Origin: Paramacrobiotus richtersi
Lineage: Eukaryota; Tardigrada; Eutardigrada; Parachela; Macrobiotidae
Assembly: GCA_034698045.1 (NCBI GenBank)
Contig: JAQGAU010001270.1
Span: 1-20,155 of the forward strand
DNA: 20,155 nucleotides
Direction of reading: 5' to 3'
In this document: positions 1 through 10,900 of the stretch, in pieces
Layout of the letters: each line of letters begins with the position of its first letter
Position numbering within the stretch: position 1 is the first letter of the stretch
Position numbers and translations under genes: made by a program
Notes under the pieces: model-generated
What the model was told of the DNA's origin: nothing
What the model saw: only the letters and a program-made list of their open reading frames with translations
Database searches by the model: none

Positions 1-194
1 AATTAGATCGAATAATGACAATTTTAGCAACCAATCTAATCAAACCCATCGCAAACTAATCCTTCACCCATATCAACGCAAATTATCACCTCATCGAAAA
101 GCAGCGCACCATAAATTTTTAGGAAACTCTAGTGAAAAAAATAAACATATAGGAATACCGTATCGGATACTGTTTGCGATCAACCGGATACTCT

Positions 195-3100
195 TCACAA
201 ATCCTTGGTCAGCACACGGAAACCGATCCCATGCGGACGCAGACGTTCAATCAGGTCCGTGTCCTTGAAAGCGTATCCCGGAGGCAGAACACCAGGGCTG
301 CAAAATCGCACATGTCAGACAACGAAAACTTGTTCATTCTGCATTAAACATTGACAAAAACAGTTACCGTGGAATGCGGGGTTTCGGCTGGCCGGATTCC
401 TGCAGGATCGTCATGGCGCTCTACACAAGAAAAAATCATCAGTTAACGAATTTGATTATCTGTAAGCATAGTTATTCAACACACAGAATTAGATCAAATA
501 GAATTAAACCAGCGCAAAATAAAATTAGACACAATTTACTATCCTGATTTAGTTTAAATTCACATCAGTACAATACAAAAAATACTACAATCAACATAAA
601 AATGTAGTAAAAAATCAATATTCAGCTACACATAAACTACCCAGCGAAACAAATAGAAAATAATAATAATTTAAGTAACAAAGGACATTGATTTTAATGT
701 AATGTTCACATAAATACCGGTACTGTTACTATCAATTTATGGAATTATTTACCTCCAAAACAAAAGCCGATGTAGCATTGTATCCCGGATCTAAACCAAA
801 AAAACGCCATATAAATACCGAAATAAAACGATTAAAATACAGTGGGTGCAGAATTTCCTCTTACCCGGTCCAGTGACTTCCGTGGTGATTGTCTTTTCCG
901 GCAGATCAGTGTGGACCACATCAGCTGGCGCCAGTTTCTGTCCATAACCACGACCGATGATCTCCATGCGAAAACCGGTATTACGCATCTACAAACACAA
1001 GTACAATATTTCTCGGTGAGAAAGTCCAGTAATTAACAAGAGAAACAGGAAAATTAATATTAACGATTGAAAGCGATTAAAAAACTGGCAAAATAAGCGA
1101 ATATCGGCTGTTAAATTCGGTGATAAAACTGGAATGTGATGTAAATAACTGACTAACCTGCTCTTCAGTCGGTCCTGCATGGGTAAAGAACCCCAGGGAG
1201 AATACTTCGGGATACTATAACAAAAACAAAATCATACAATGTTTAATTAAACCGTTACTCTGAATTTATAATACAACAGTTGCGATATTTACTGCTGCTT
1301 GTTTGCCTCACCTTGAGCAGCAGATCGCGAGTGAACTTGAACTTGGCCATCAGCATAAACAGGCCGCCAAACAGGATCAGCTTGGCCGTGTTGAACAGCG
1401 ATCCAGTTTTCAGATAAGAAATCACTTGCACCTGTAAATTAAACAGTCCAAATAATTAAAAAGTCAATCGCAATCATGCCCTAAAGAATTTCACAAAAAA
1501 TTGTCTAATTTCATTTTTAATCAACGATCGCTAACAGAAGGATAATTCCAACTAAAAAATTAGCATTAACGGGATATTAATAAAGTAACACAAGTGATGC
1601 GGTATTGACTGCTGCCAGCTTTTGGATAACAGTAACTATGAATGATTGTTGATCGTGTACTGTGCTGACACTGACCGGGCGATGACCTTGCTCCGTGAAT
1701 TCCAAGTAATCCGTGCGACGAGCAATGGAACGGTCAGATCCAGGGAAGGGAATGGCCCAGCCGGCAACCTCCTCACCGTAGTGCACAGCTCTGATAAAAC
1801 AACAATTTTGCTGACCGACCAATATAGCAGTAAACGAGAACTTATTTTCACATTAAATTCATACAATTTATTAATCAGTCTTCTAACTGTCTAATGAGCT
1901 GGTTTTCACAGTTGTTTCACAATTTCCTATCTATTAAACACCGTAACGCATATTCCATCTTTCCGCAGGTTTTTTTATCATTTCTGGAGAAAAATCGAAA
2001 AGACTAGTAACAGCTTTGCGGACTGTAACTGCAGAACCAGAAGAGAATAAAAAAAAGGAAGACAAACTAAAAACCAAAGAAATTCAAGTATGCGTAGTTT
2101 ACACTGTTCCATAAAAAAACGGTAAAATCTAACGGAACTCACTTCTGATCGACTTTATGGCTGGGTTTTGGCAGGCGCTGAGTGAAGAGCTGCTTGCGAA
2201 TAGGCGGAAGTTCAACAGCAGCGGAGATCCCATGCACAGCCGATTCCCACGTAGCGTAGTGTGCGCAAGTGCCCTAAATCAATCCACAACCATAATATCC
2301 GCAATTTCACAATAGGTCTGCATAACAGACTGTGATTACGTCAGCACAAACCCGGAAATTATGAAATCATCGAAAAGGTACAAGAAACAGTATTAAAAAA
2401 AGCATTAAAATAAAACAAAATCGTAAATAACACATTTCAGTAATCTGGTAGCTATATAAGATGCGAAACATTGTCCGTGAAATACCTCAGGTCCGGTCTT
2501 GAAACTCAGGTACGTCTCAATGGAATTCAAATCACCTACACGAAATAACGTTGAAAATACAGCAAAAACGTGTTTTAGAACGCTCATACCGTCAAAATTC
2601 TTCTTGGTGAAAGCGATGCCCATCTCAGACGGAATCGAGTCAAATCCACACGCTCCAACAATGTAGATGCCCTTCTCGCGTGCCTGCTGGTCATAGCGCA
2701 CCTGCATGCTTTCCAAAAACTACAACCACAAGTTTCGTCATTTAAGAGGACAAAAAACGTCGTTTTCAAATGGAAAAAAGGCACCAACCTGGGGTTCCCC
2801 GCTGATATCGACATAGCTGGTCCCAGCATCCACGCAGGCCTTCACCACTTGTTCCCCATAAAAGCGATACTAGAAAGAAGATTCTCGATGAATTTGTCAT
2901 GCGTTGACCGGAGAACGAGGAACTTACCGGGCCAACACAGTTAATGACCACTTTAGCCTGACGGCACATTTCCAAGATGGATTCCGGGCTCTTGACATCG
3001 GCCTCGATCAGTTTCACCTCGAATTCATTGAGACCTACATCGGAAACATGGAAATGAAGAGCATTGAGTCTACGATCGAAAAAAATGGAAACTAACACAA

Positions 3101-3525
3101 GCGAGTGAACAATTACAGAAATCAAAGAAAAAGAAAAAGCGATTTATTTTAAATTATCCAAAATGAATAATATTAAAAATGCAAATAACATACTATTATA
3201 TAGATAATGGAAAATAAAATACCAAATTATATATTTCAAAAAAATGAGGAAATTACGGTCAATGATTTCCAGGAAGAGATAGAATTTCCTCGGTATTTTA
3301 CTGTTTTGAATGCTTGACTGTTTTCCTCGGTAAGATCGACATACCTGCGACCTGCTTGCAGCGATTGAGCACCTGACGCAGCTTGTCAACACTGCGTCCC
3401 GCAATGGCAAAGGTGAAACCTGGTTCCTCCTGCTGTTTGCGGATAGCTACACGGACCACGCGCTCCCCGGTAAAGCCCGTGGCACCGAAGATCATCACAT
3501 CCACACGCTCACGATCTCCAGCCAT
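195..3525 (-). CDS. SCCPDH: Saccharopine dehydrogenase-like oxidoreductase, complete 13-exon gene
   Basis: Exons on the minus strand: 3345-3525, 2928-3034, 2789-2869, 2590-2719, 2486-2535, 2143-2273, 1676-1790, 1312-1431, 1158-1214, 865-988, 753-790, 368-420, 195-297. All introns are GT-AG and all phases agree. The join is 1290 nt, 429 codons plus stop, the vertebrate SCCPDH length. Residues 10-20 (VMIFGATGFTG) form the Rossmann nucleotide-binding loop; AGRS at 42-45, NCVGPYRFYGE at 92-102, DISGEP at 117-122 and GFDSIP at 148-153 are family signatures. A hydrophobic segment lies at about residues 278-294 (exon 8), as in animal members, fitting membrane or lipid-droplet association. By family knowledge this is a putative NAD(P)-dependent oxidoreductase; its true substrate is not established and it is not the lysine-pathway enzyme. 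The start ATG (3523-3525) leaves only nine residues before the Rossmann strand. Its neighbour HDAC3 is divergent, 687 bp away. Confidence 0.95.
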
Positions 3526-4212
3526 GATTCTGCTGATTTGTGATTTATGGAATAGGAAATAAATTACAAAACGAGATCAGAATGCAAATGGCTACGGGGT
3601 GGCAAGAATTTGGAATCTGTGTGCAGATTTCACTTAGCAGGAAGGCAGGAGGACTTTGCCACTGGGGAAAATGAACTTCGTCTGACCCTGGAGAAAATGA
3701 CAAGACGAATTTTTCAATTTTGATGTTGGCTGACGCATGCACCGGACCGGCTGAGCGGCTAACCACCAGATGACCGCCCAGCGGCGTGTGGGCGAACCGT
3801 TTCCGGACCGCTCGGTTTTGGTCTGCGCGCCATCGGGCATTGGCCCCATGAAGTACTTCAATTTTACAAGGAAACCTGGAAATCGAAAATCAGTTGGGTC
3901 GTAGTGGTTTACTGAAAATTTTGTAATAATTGAGAATAATAATGCACATTGATTGTAAGTTGCAACATCACCGATGCGAACTTTCTGAAATCTTTCGTCA
4001 TGAAAGTAAAATAATCCGTTACGGTTACTTCCTTGGCAAAGCGCCAGTACGGAGCAAAACACTCGGTCCGTTATCGATTTGATTCAGATCCTTTGAATTC
4101 ATCTAAAACGTTGATTGCGATATTTCGTGAATCTGCCGTACCCGGAGACATTCGATTCTTGATCAAACTGCGATCTGTGCTCGATAACAAAGTCCAAAGA
4201 ATCCCGCAAATC
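3526..4212. promoter_or_regulatory. Divergent intergenic region between SCCPDH and HDAC3
   Basis: 687 bp separate the two divergent start codons, so both promoters and 5' UTRs must lie here or start here. A G+C-rich stretch at about 3725-3850 stands out from the AT-rich flanks and resembles the exons of this genome in composition. It could be a 5' UTR exon of SCCPDH, a CpG-rich promoter core, or a short unrecognised minus-strand coding segment. I could not identify a TATA box or other defined element with confidence. Calling it a bidirectional promoter is an inference from gene orientation. Confidence 0.5.
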
Positions 4213-6821
4213 ATGGGTAGTTCAGGTAAGTTTCCGCCATTACATGTAGAGCAGATCCATGAAAATTCCGTATTGTAGCAGCATTCCTTGAATCCTTACA
4301 GTTCCCAGTTTGGAGACTTGGGACTAACATAAGTTACTTAAATTATCGTTTAAATACAATTTGACTAGTAGTCACTGAAATATCGCGTAAAGTGGTCCGT
4401 AGCTTGATTGCAACGGCCCTTCTCCAGGGGGAAGGAATCTGCGGTTTCCTGATTGCATAAACCATCTTTTTCCACTTTCCAGAGAAAGACGCCGACAAGC
4501 AAGCCCCCTATTACACCCGCCAAAAGGGCGGCAAACGCGTCGCCTACTTCCACGACCCCTCCATCGGTAACTTCCACTACGGCCCCAACCACCCCATGAA
4601 ACCCCACCGCCTGGCCCTCACCCACGCCCTGGTGGTATCCTACAATCTCGACGAGAAGATGGACGTGTACCGGCCCCACCGAGCCTCCCAAATCGACATG
4701 GAAAAGTTCCATTCGAAAGAGTACATCAAATTCCTCTCCGCCGTCACCCCGGCCACCCTCCCCGAGTTCATCAAGCTGGGGGTCCCCGTGCAAAACTTCA
4801 ACGTGGGGGATGATTGCCCCGTGTTCCCGGGGCTGTTTGACTACTGCTCAGCGTACACGGGGGGGAGTTTGGATGGGGCAAGGACACTGAATACCGGGGC
4901 GTATGATATTGCGATTAATTGGGCTGGTGGACTGCATCATGCCAAGAAGGTGGAGGCCAGTGGGTTTTGTTATATTAATGATATTGTCCTGGCCGTGTTG
5001 GAGCTGTTGAAGTATCATCAGCGGGTGGTGTATATTGATATTGATATTCATCATGGGGATGGGGTGCAGGAGGCGTTTTATCTGTGTGATCGGGTTATGA
5101 CGGTCAGTTTCCATCGGTAAGTGGGGGTGCTTTTAGCGATACATCCGATGTATGATTTTCCAGGTATTTTTATCTGTTTTATCTTTCTGAAGCGTACTAA
5201 CTGCTTTTCTCTTTACACTTCCCTTGCTGTTGTTAATCAGTTTCTTTTGAACTGCTTTTTGTCTTCTTGTGTTGTTTTTCTTCGCTGAAAATAGTCAAGC
5301 ATGTAAATACCTATGGCACGATTTTCTTTATTTTCGGTGGAGTCTTCTGTCGGTCGCTTGCTGTAAGCACGACAATAGTCAGTGACTGTGAATCGCAGTA
5401 TCAGTGTGGTTTTGCGGTAGCGCTAATCATTGCTTGTTTGTTGTCGAAGCATGCGTGTTTCCGCTCATCGTTCGGTGTCTTGTGTGCCTTTTATTTTTCG
5501 ATTGAAACTGAACACACAATTGTATGATCTCGGGATAGGTGTTCACCCTATTTTTAAAGGAAATTAATTTATTTAAAAATTAATTAATTACTTTAATCGG
5601 TTCACATGACAATTATGTGCTTACCATGTTGTTTATTCCCATTTTATCATACTTTTCTCCAGGTACGGCGACCGTTTCTTCCCGGGCACCGGCTCCATGT
5701 ACGAAGTGGGCTGTGACGCCGGCCGCTACTATTCCGTCAACGTGCCCCTCCGCCAGGGCATCGACGACGACTCCTACTTTGAGCAGGTGTTCAAGCCCGT
5801 CATGGATAAGGTGATGAGCTTCTTCCAGCCCTCCGCCGTCGTCCTGCAGTGCGGCGCTGACTCGTTGGCCGGCGATCGGCTGGGCAGCTTCTCCCTGACC
5901 ATCCGCGGACACGGCAAATGTGTCGAGTACATGAAGAAGTTCAAGATGCCCTTGCTGGTGTTGGGTGGGGGCGGGTATACGGTGCGCAATGTGGCAAGAT
6001 GTTGGACGTATGAGACCAGTTTGCTGGTCAATACGGACCTGCAGAATGATCTCCCCATTACGGAATACTGGGTAGGTGGATATGGCTGCGTGAATGTTTA
6101 GAAGCGGAAGATGAAGTGGAACTTTTCAGTTACGATTCTGATGTAATTTGTGCTTCCCTACATAAGATTTTCTCGTTAGCGATGTTGGAATTCTTACAAC
6201 GTGTACATGAAAATCAAGTCCGAATTGTATATAATTATTCATAAAGGAAATACAGGCCATTTGAAATTTGTTCGTCATAGGCAATTGATTTACGTCATCT
6301 GAAATATTTACCAGTTTTATTATTTACCAGTATTAATATTACTTATTTTTACTGTTTAACATTATTAAATTAGTTATTAAATTATTTTATTAAATATTAT
6401 TAAATTATTTTATTAAACATTATTAAATTAGTTTTTTTATCATTTTTGCTTAACATTATTTTGCTTAACATTATTTTATCAGTTAACATTATTTTAACGT
6501 TTAATATTGAACATGTACGGCACATTATTTGAAACATTTCCCTTCCAGGAAGCCTTCCGTCCCGATTTCACCCTCCACCCCGAACTCCAAACCACCGAGA
6601 ACCAAAACACCCGCCAGTACCTGGAGAGCATCGTCCGTCATGTCCACGAGAATCTCCGCAATCTGAACCATGCACCCAGCGTACACATGCACGATGTGCC
6701 CCCCGAACTGCTCAGTGTGGACTCGTTGACCAATGATGATCCCGATGATGTGGAGAACAGCTCGCCCATGTCCGAGGAGATGTACGGGGATGATGATATG
6801 ATGCTGGAGGATCTGGCGTAG
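4213..6821 (+). CDS. HDAC3: Histone deacetylase 3 (class I zinc deacetylase), complete 4-exon gene
   Basis: Exons 4213-4225, 4483-5116, 5663-6071 and 6549-6821 join to 1329 nt, 442 codons plus stop; the human protein has 428 residues. The core matches HDAC3 rather than HDAC1/2, for example [14 protein letters not shown] and FRPDFTLHP. Active-site His pair H156/H157 (GGLHHAKK), zinc ligands D192 and H194 (DIDIHHGDG) and D282 ([12 protein letters not shown]), and transition-state Tyr Y321 (GGGGYTVRN) are all present. The residues matching the human inositol-tetraphosphate contacts, H36, K44, R288 and R324, are also kept, implying assembly with an NCoR/SMRT SANT domain in the nucleus. The C-terminal tail is acidic. 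Exon 1 encodes only MGSS plus one base. The N-terminus is 19 residues longer than in human before the MKPHR motif. Introns of 257, 546 and 477 nt are canonical. The 3' end converges on the UBR4-like locus. Confidence 0.97.
6364..6478. repeat. AT-rich tandem repeats in HDAC3 intron 3
   Basis: Two adjacent 23-bp units (6376-6398 and 6399-6421) of the form ATTAAATTATTTTATTAAAY differ at one base, with partial copies on both sides. They are followed by two perfect adjacent 15-bp units, GCTTAACATTATTTT, at 6448-6462 and 6463-6477. All lie in the last HDAC3 intron. This looks like ordinary intronic slippage sequence. Confidence 0.8.
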
Positions 6822-6936
6822 ACGAAATCGGGTACGGCATGAGCGGGAGGGTGTTGTTGAGTTTTGTTGTTATTATTTTAGCCTGTCTGGGTTTTTCCAT
6901 GTTGAAGTTGTTGGTATTCTTTTTGTCATCCGTATT

Positions 6937-6942
6937 TTTATT
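6937..6942 (-). terminator. Possible poly(A) signal for the minus-strand UBR4-like transcript
   Basis: The minus strand reads AATAAA here, about 430 nt past the last recognisable UBR4-like codon. It would only matter if the transcript really ends in this interval. The region is AT-rich, so chance occurrence is likely. Confidence 0.2.
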
Positions 6943-7204
6943 GGATTTTTTCTCCATGGGACAAAACGCTTACCACATGGATGTTTTTGACTGTATTTGT
7001 TTTTGTTTTGTTCTGATTATGTTTTTCGCTTGTGACAAATGTGTAAATTTACTGCTGAACAACAGTTTTTCGAACCGTGAAGTAAATGACGAGGCAGACG
7101 TTAATCAGTTAACGAATGAGTTCATCTGAAAACTTATGTGGAAACAAACGCTTCAGTAAATTTAATAGTACTAAATGTATTCCGGACAAAACTAACTGGT
7201 CCAA

Positions 7205-7348
7205 AGAAAATCACAGAAACACTGACAATTTCCGCAGCAAAAAAAATGTACTTTTCGAAATCACAGGAAATACTTGAGCAAAAAATAACACAAAAAAGCC
7301 ACAGGAAGTGTACATAAAACTCTGAAGAAAATCACAGTAAAATCACAG
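7205..7348. repeat. Four dispersed copies of an AAATCACAG motif
   Basis: Copies lie at about 7206-7216, 7257-7266, 7327-7337 and 7338-7348, the last two in direct tandem. The segment lies just beyond the point where UBR4 homology stops. No known function. Confidence 0.6.
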
Positions 7349-7367
7349 TAAAATTTCCACAAAACAC

Positions 7368-7914
7368 GGATGTATGAACAGTCAGAAAAATTCAACAGCG
7401 TCACCACGGCCTCAACCACCGGTCCCTCTTCAATCTGAGCCAACGCCGGCGTCTTATCCTTGACACCAAACAGTCCCAGGAGCAACTGCAGGATCGTCGT
7501 CGCCACCGGCTCATCCAACGACACAGCCAATCGAATCAAAAACACCAGTGTAGTCCACTCCTTCTGACAGTGTCGCTGCCAGTTACTGGTCCGGGCCAGT
7601 GCAATCTCCAGACACGTCTTCAAGTGCTCCGCCACGGTGGTCTGACTGTCATAGTCCAAATCCGTCAGCGTCTTCTCCAGCATCAATCCGCCACGGAAAC
7701 CGCACAGTTTCTTCACCTCCCGGATGTGATGGTCGAAGGCGTAAAGGTCGCGGACTTGCCGGTATTTGTCCTTGGAGCCGCAGAGGAGCATGAGGAGTTT
7801 ACGGGGTGGACGCCGGTCAATGTGGGCCGCCCCGAAGGACATGTAGTCGCAGAGGGTGAAACACCAGGATCGGTCAAAGTTGGGTGGTGGACTGAGGCGT
7901 TCGGCGTCGCTTAC
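7368..7914 (-). CDS. UBR4: Last recognisable UBR4-like exon, 3' boundary uncertain
   Basis: Acceptor ATTTAG, phase 0. LSPPPNFDRSWCFTL, CGSKDKYRQVRDLYAFDHHI and EHLKTCLEIALARTSNWQ match vertebrate UBR4 closely, with no lesion. Homology ends at VVTLLNFSD, the counterpart of LVNQLNKFAD. After that the frame stays open to a stop near 7261 but becomes AT-rich and unlike UBR4. No consensus donor follows; the best candidate is at 7367/7366. No further UBR4-like exon is seen on the minus strand down to position 1. Confidence 0.85.
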
Positions 7915-10900
7915 CTAAATGCCAAAGAGTACAGACTACAGAGCCGGTCGTACGAAATCTTACGCATGTCTTACGAAATCACCAAAAAACTGAACTTTAA
8001 TATACAGTGTACAATTATTGTTTATCTAGAAAATACTGACGATTAAAAAATCACTAAAACAAGTCAACAGCTATCTCAGTTATAATTTAAAACGATGTCA
8101 ACCACTCAGCATGCGCTGGAACGCCTTTCGTAACAGCCACAACACTACGTAATTCACATACGAAACCAATCACACCACACAATTCGACAAGTCATGCTTA
8201 TCAGCCTGAATTTCATAAGAACTGTGCGTGTTGCCGTTGATAATGTCAAACACAATAATCTCTCATGTTCAAAAATATTATAACTGTTATTTAAGAAATA
8301 CAACGAACGAACCATTGCAAAGATTTACTTAGCGGGAGAATGAATGCTACGGAAAAGAAGCAGAGTAAAATGGGAAAAAATTAAGAGCTTTTTACATGTA
8401 CATCAAAAGTCGAACATTAAACCGAACACATTGTTTACAAGAACACGTCATTTTTACCTAAAATGGTACAATTTCCCTCAGTAAATTAATCCGAAGCCAC
8501 TAATCATCAACGAGCTATTCCAACCATTCAACGTACCTTTTCCACCTGATACGGCAACCACAGCGCTACCTCCGTCAGTAACGTCGTATAATCCTGGAAC
8601 AGATCATGTCCGCAGGACTTGACAAAAGGCTTCAAGAAAAAAGGCGCCATGTCCGGGGGCATATTCATTGCTTGGGGTTTGAGTAGCTTCATATCAGCCG
8701 CTTTCTTCCTCTTTTCTGCCTCGCTTTCCACCTTATTCTGGTCCGATAACAACTTGAGCAGGTAGTGACACAGTTCCAGCACTCTTGTTCCGTTTAGTAT
8801 CGCGGCGCAGTGGTTGGTAAAGGAAGCCGGAATGGGACGTTGGACTTGTACTTCTGATAGCGGGATGCTGATTTGGATATTAACACGGATAAAAACCTGA
8901 AAATAAAAGATAATACATCCCATATACAGCATGTACAATGGAAAAAGCAATAAAACAAGGAAAACCAGTGCACACGTGATAGCCCTAATCACTGGCCTTC
9001 GACAATGAACGTTAGTGTTCGTGAATGCAGTCCATAGTTTCGAATCAGAACTTCCATCCTGGTTAACATATTGTACTGGTCCAATATCTGAAATAAACCA
9101 GAATAAATGACTAACGCTTAGACTTTCACAGACTGCCGAGCAGATAAACGAGGAGTTATCAGTGATTAACTTCTATACTGAATTTCGTTGATCGGATTAC
9201 TGGACTACATATTCCTCGAAGTTAGACTTAACCACCGAGAAACGGAATCAACTCACCTGAGGAGCAGCACGACCACCTCATTCACCGGCGTTCTCACCGC
9301 AAACGACGCCTTATCCTCCCGATCTCCCGATCAAACCGCAGCGCCGCCACCACTGAATAAATCACCTTATCTAACAGCACCTGATCCTCCTCAAACCTCC
9401 CAGGATCCAAATCCATACACAAATTAAACAGCAACTGCATGGTCGTCACAGCCGCAAACCCATCCGCCAAGCTGCCCACAATCCCCCGCAGCCTCTCAAT
9501 CACCGCCCGCTTCAACTTCCTCACAGCCACTTCAGAAAACCGTGGGTCGATCCGCGGGCGTCGCTGGGTGACTGGAGCCGGAGAGCGGAAGTCTCGGTGG
9601 GAGCGTTACTGGCCTCGTCATCGCTGGCGCCTTCAGCGTCCGCGTTGCTCTCGGTACATTCTTCGCCCATTTGGGGCTGGATGCTGGCGTTCTCGTGGCC
9701 CCCGTCTTCCGGTTGCATGTTCAGGGCCGTGGCTAATCCAGCATGGCTTCGTCATCGGCGTCGGGTGGGATGTGCAGAATCTGAAAAAAAGGTTCCATCC
9801 ATCACCTACATTCATTAAAAATTAACGCATCCTGGATTAAAACAGCAACTCTACCAAGGAAACTTTACTCTATCTGGAAACTATATACGAACACTTTCGC
9901 TGTTAGTGCCATATGCAATCGGTATAAGGCTGTTGAAAAACAACAATATCAATTACAACTGAAAGGACACTACCAGGTCGAAAAGGTATAACTACTATTT
10001 TTCTGGTTAAGAAACCACACATTCGCCGAAACAACCAAGTTTACTCCACCAACCTGCTGCAGATTATTGGAATTCTCAATAAAATCCTCCAGCGCTTGGG
10101 CGCCTCCGCCATCTGCCAGACTCCACCATCTCCACATGCGGCTCCACCATCTGCCAGACCATCTGCAGCTCCCCCAGCATCTCCTCCATATTCTGCCCGA
10201 CATCCGCATCCCCTCCCACCGGCTCCTGCACCGGGAAGCTCTCATCGGCCTCATTCTCATCCGAATCACCACCCTCCTCCAGATCCGGTATCAACGGCGC
10301 ACTGACCGGCTCCTCAATCCGCTCCCGCGACTGCCGTTGAATCTCTTTAACCACGGCTTTGACACCGACCTCCCGGGGTCGCAGGGTCCGCAGAATGGCA
10401 TTCTTGGCCGCCAACGCCACCACCTGGTCCTTACACCCGATGAACGACACGTACAACTTGACGCCCACGGGGATCATCTCCGCATCGGCCGCCATCACCA
10501 CGTGGATGATCTCAATCAGGAACTGCACCGTGTGCTCGATGGGGAGTAGTTCTTGCAGCTGTACCACATTGGCCACGGTGACTTTCTTGGGTAGGGATCC
10601 GTGAATCTGCCAGAACGACTAGCTAAGCTTTCCAGGAAGGAAGAAGCTTTGATTACTGATTGGTGGGATTCACTACGCAATGCCGCCTTGCGGAGGGGTT
10701 CACTGACAGGCCGGCTCAATTCCAGTTTCGTCTCGTCTACCATATCGATTAACTGCTGTTAGAGATTTGCCGGGCGCTTGGCAGCAATCGGGCAGAGACT
10801 AACCAAGAGATGGAAGAAACTGAATCCACCGGATTGTGGGTCGCGGCATTACTGAAATAAAAAGTCAATTTTCTAAGTCACGCAGGAAATCAGTTTTTTT

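Larger units (their letters stand above)
6822..7367. other. Convergent 3' region between HDAC3 and the UBR4-like locus
   Basis: About 550 bp separate the HDAC3 stop codon from the last recognisable UBR4-like coding sequence. The first part is T-rich on the plus strand, as expected of a 3' UTR; the rest is A-rich. No AATAAA is visible for HDAC3 on the plus strand. On the minus strand AATAAA occurs at 6937-6942. Four copies of an AAATCACAG-type motif lie at 7205-7348. I recognise no gene here. Confidence 0.6.

Noticed and set aside
5267-5527. An 86-codon open frame in HDAC3 intron 2.
   Set aside because: It lies between a consensus donor and acceptor whose removal gives the exact HDAC3 protein, and it shows no recognisable domain.
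4213-6821. Assignment to HDAC1/2 or HDAC8.
   Set aside because: The signatures [13 protein letters not shown] and RPDFTLHP and the short acidic tail fit HDAC3; the long HDAC1/2 lysine-rich tail is absent.
6839-7129. A 96-codon hydrophobic open frame directly after the HDAC3 stop.
   Set aside because: The region is T-rich 3' UTR, which by composition yields Phe, Leu and Val codons; there is no homology and no independent promoter.
8993-9087. Possible extra UBR4 exon (LDQYNMLTRMEVLIRNYG..) behind a TTTCAG acceptor.
   Set aside because: Its phases fit neither neighbour, while 9257 to 8896 joins perfectly in phase and reproduces the vertebrate sequence order without it.
10067-10549. Long plus-strand open frames opposite UBR4-like exons (also 18096-18539 and 7570-8046).
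   Set aside because: They are antisense shadows of G+C-rich coding exons; their protein composition is His/Pro/Arg-rich and matches no family.
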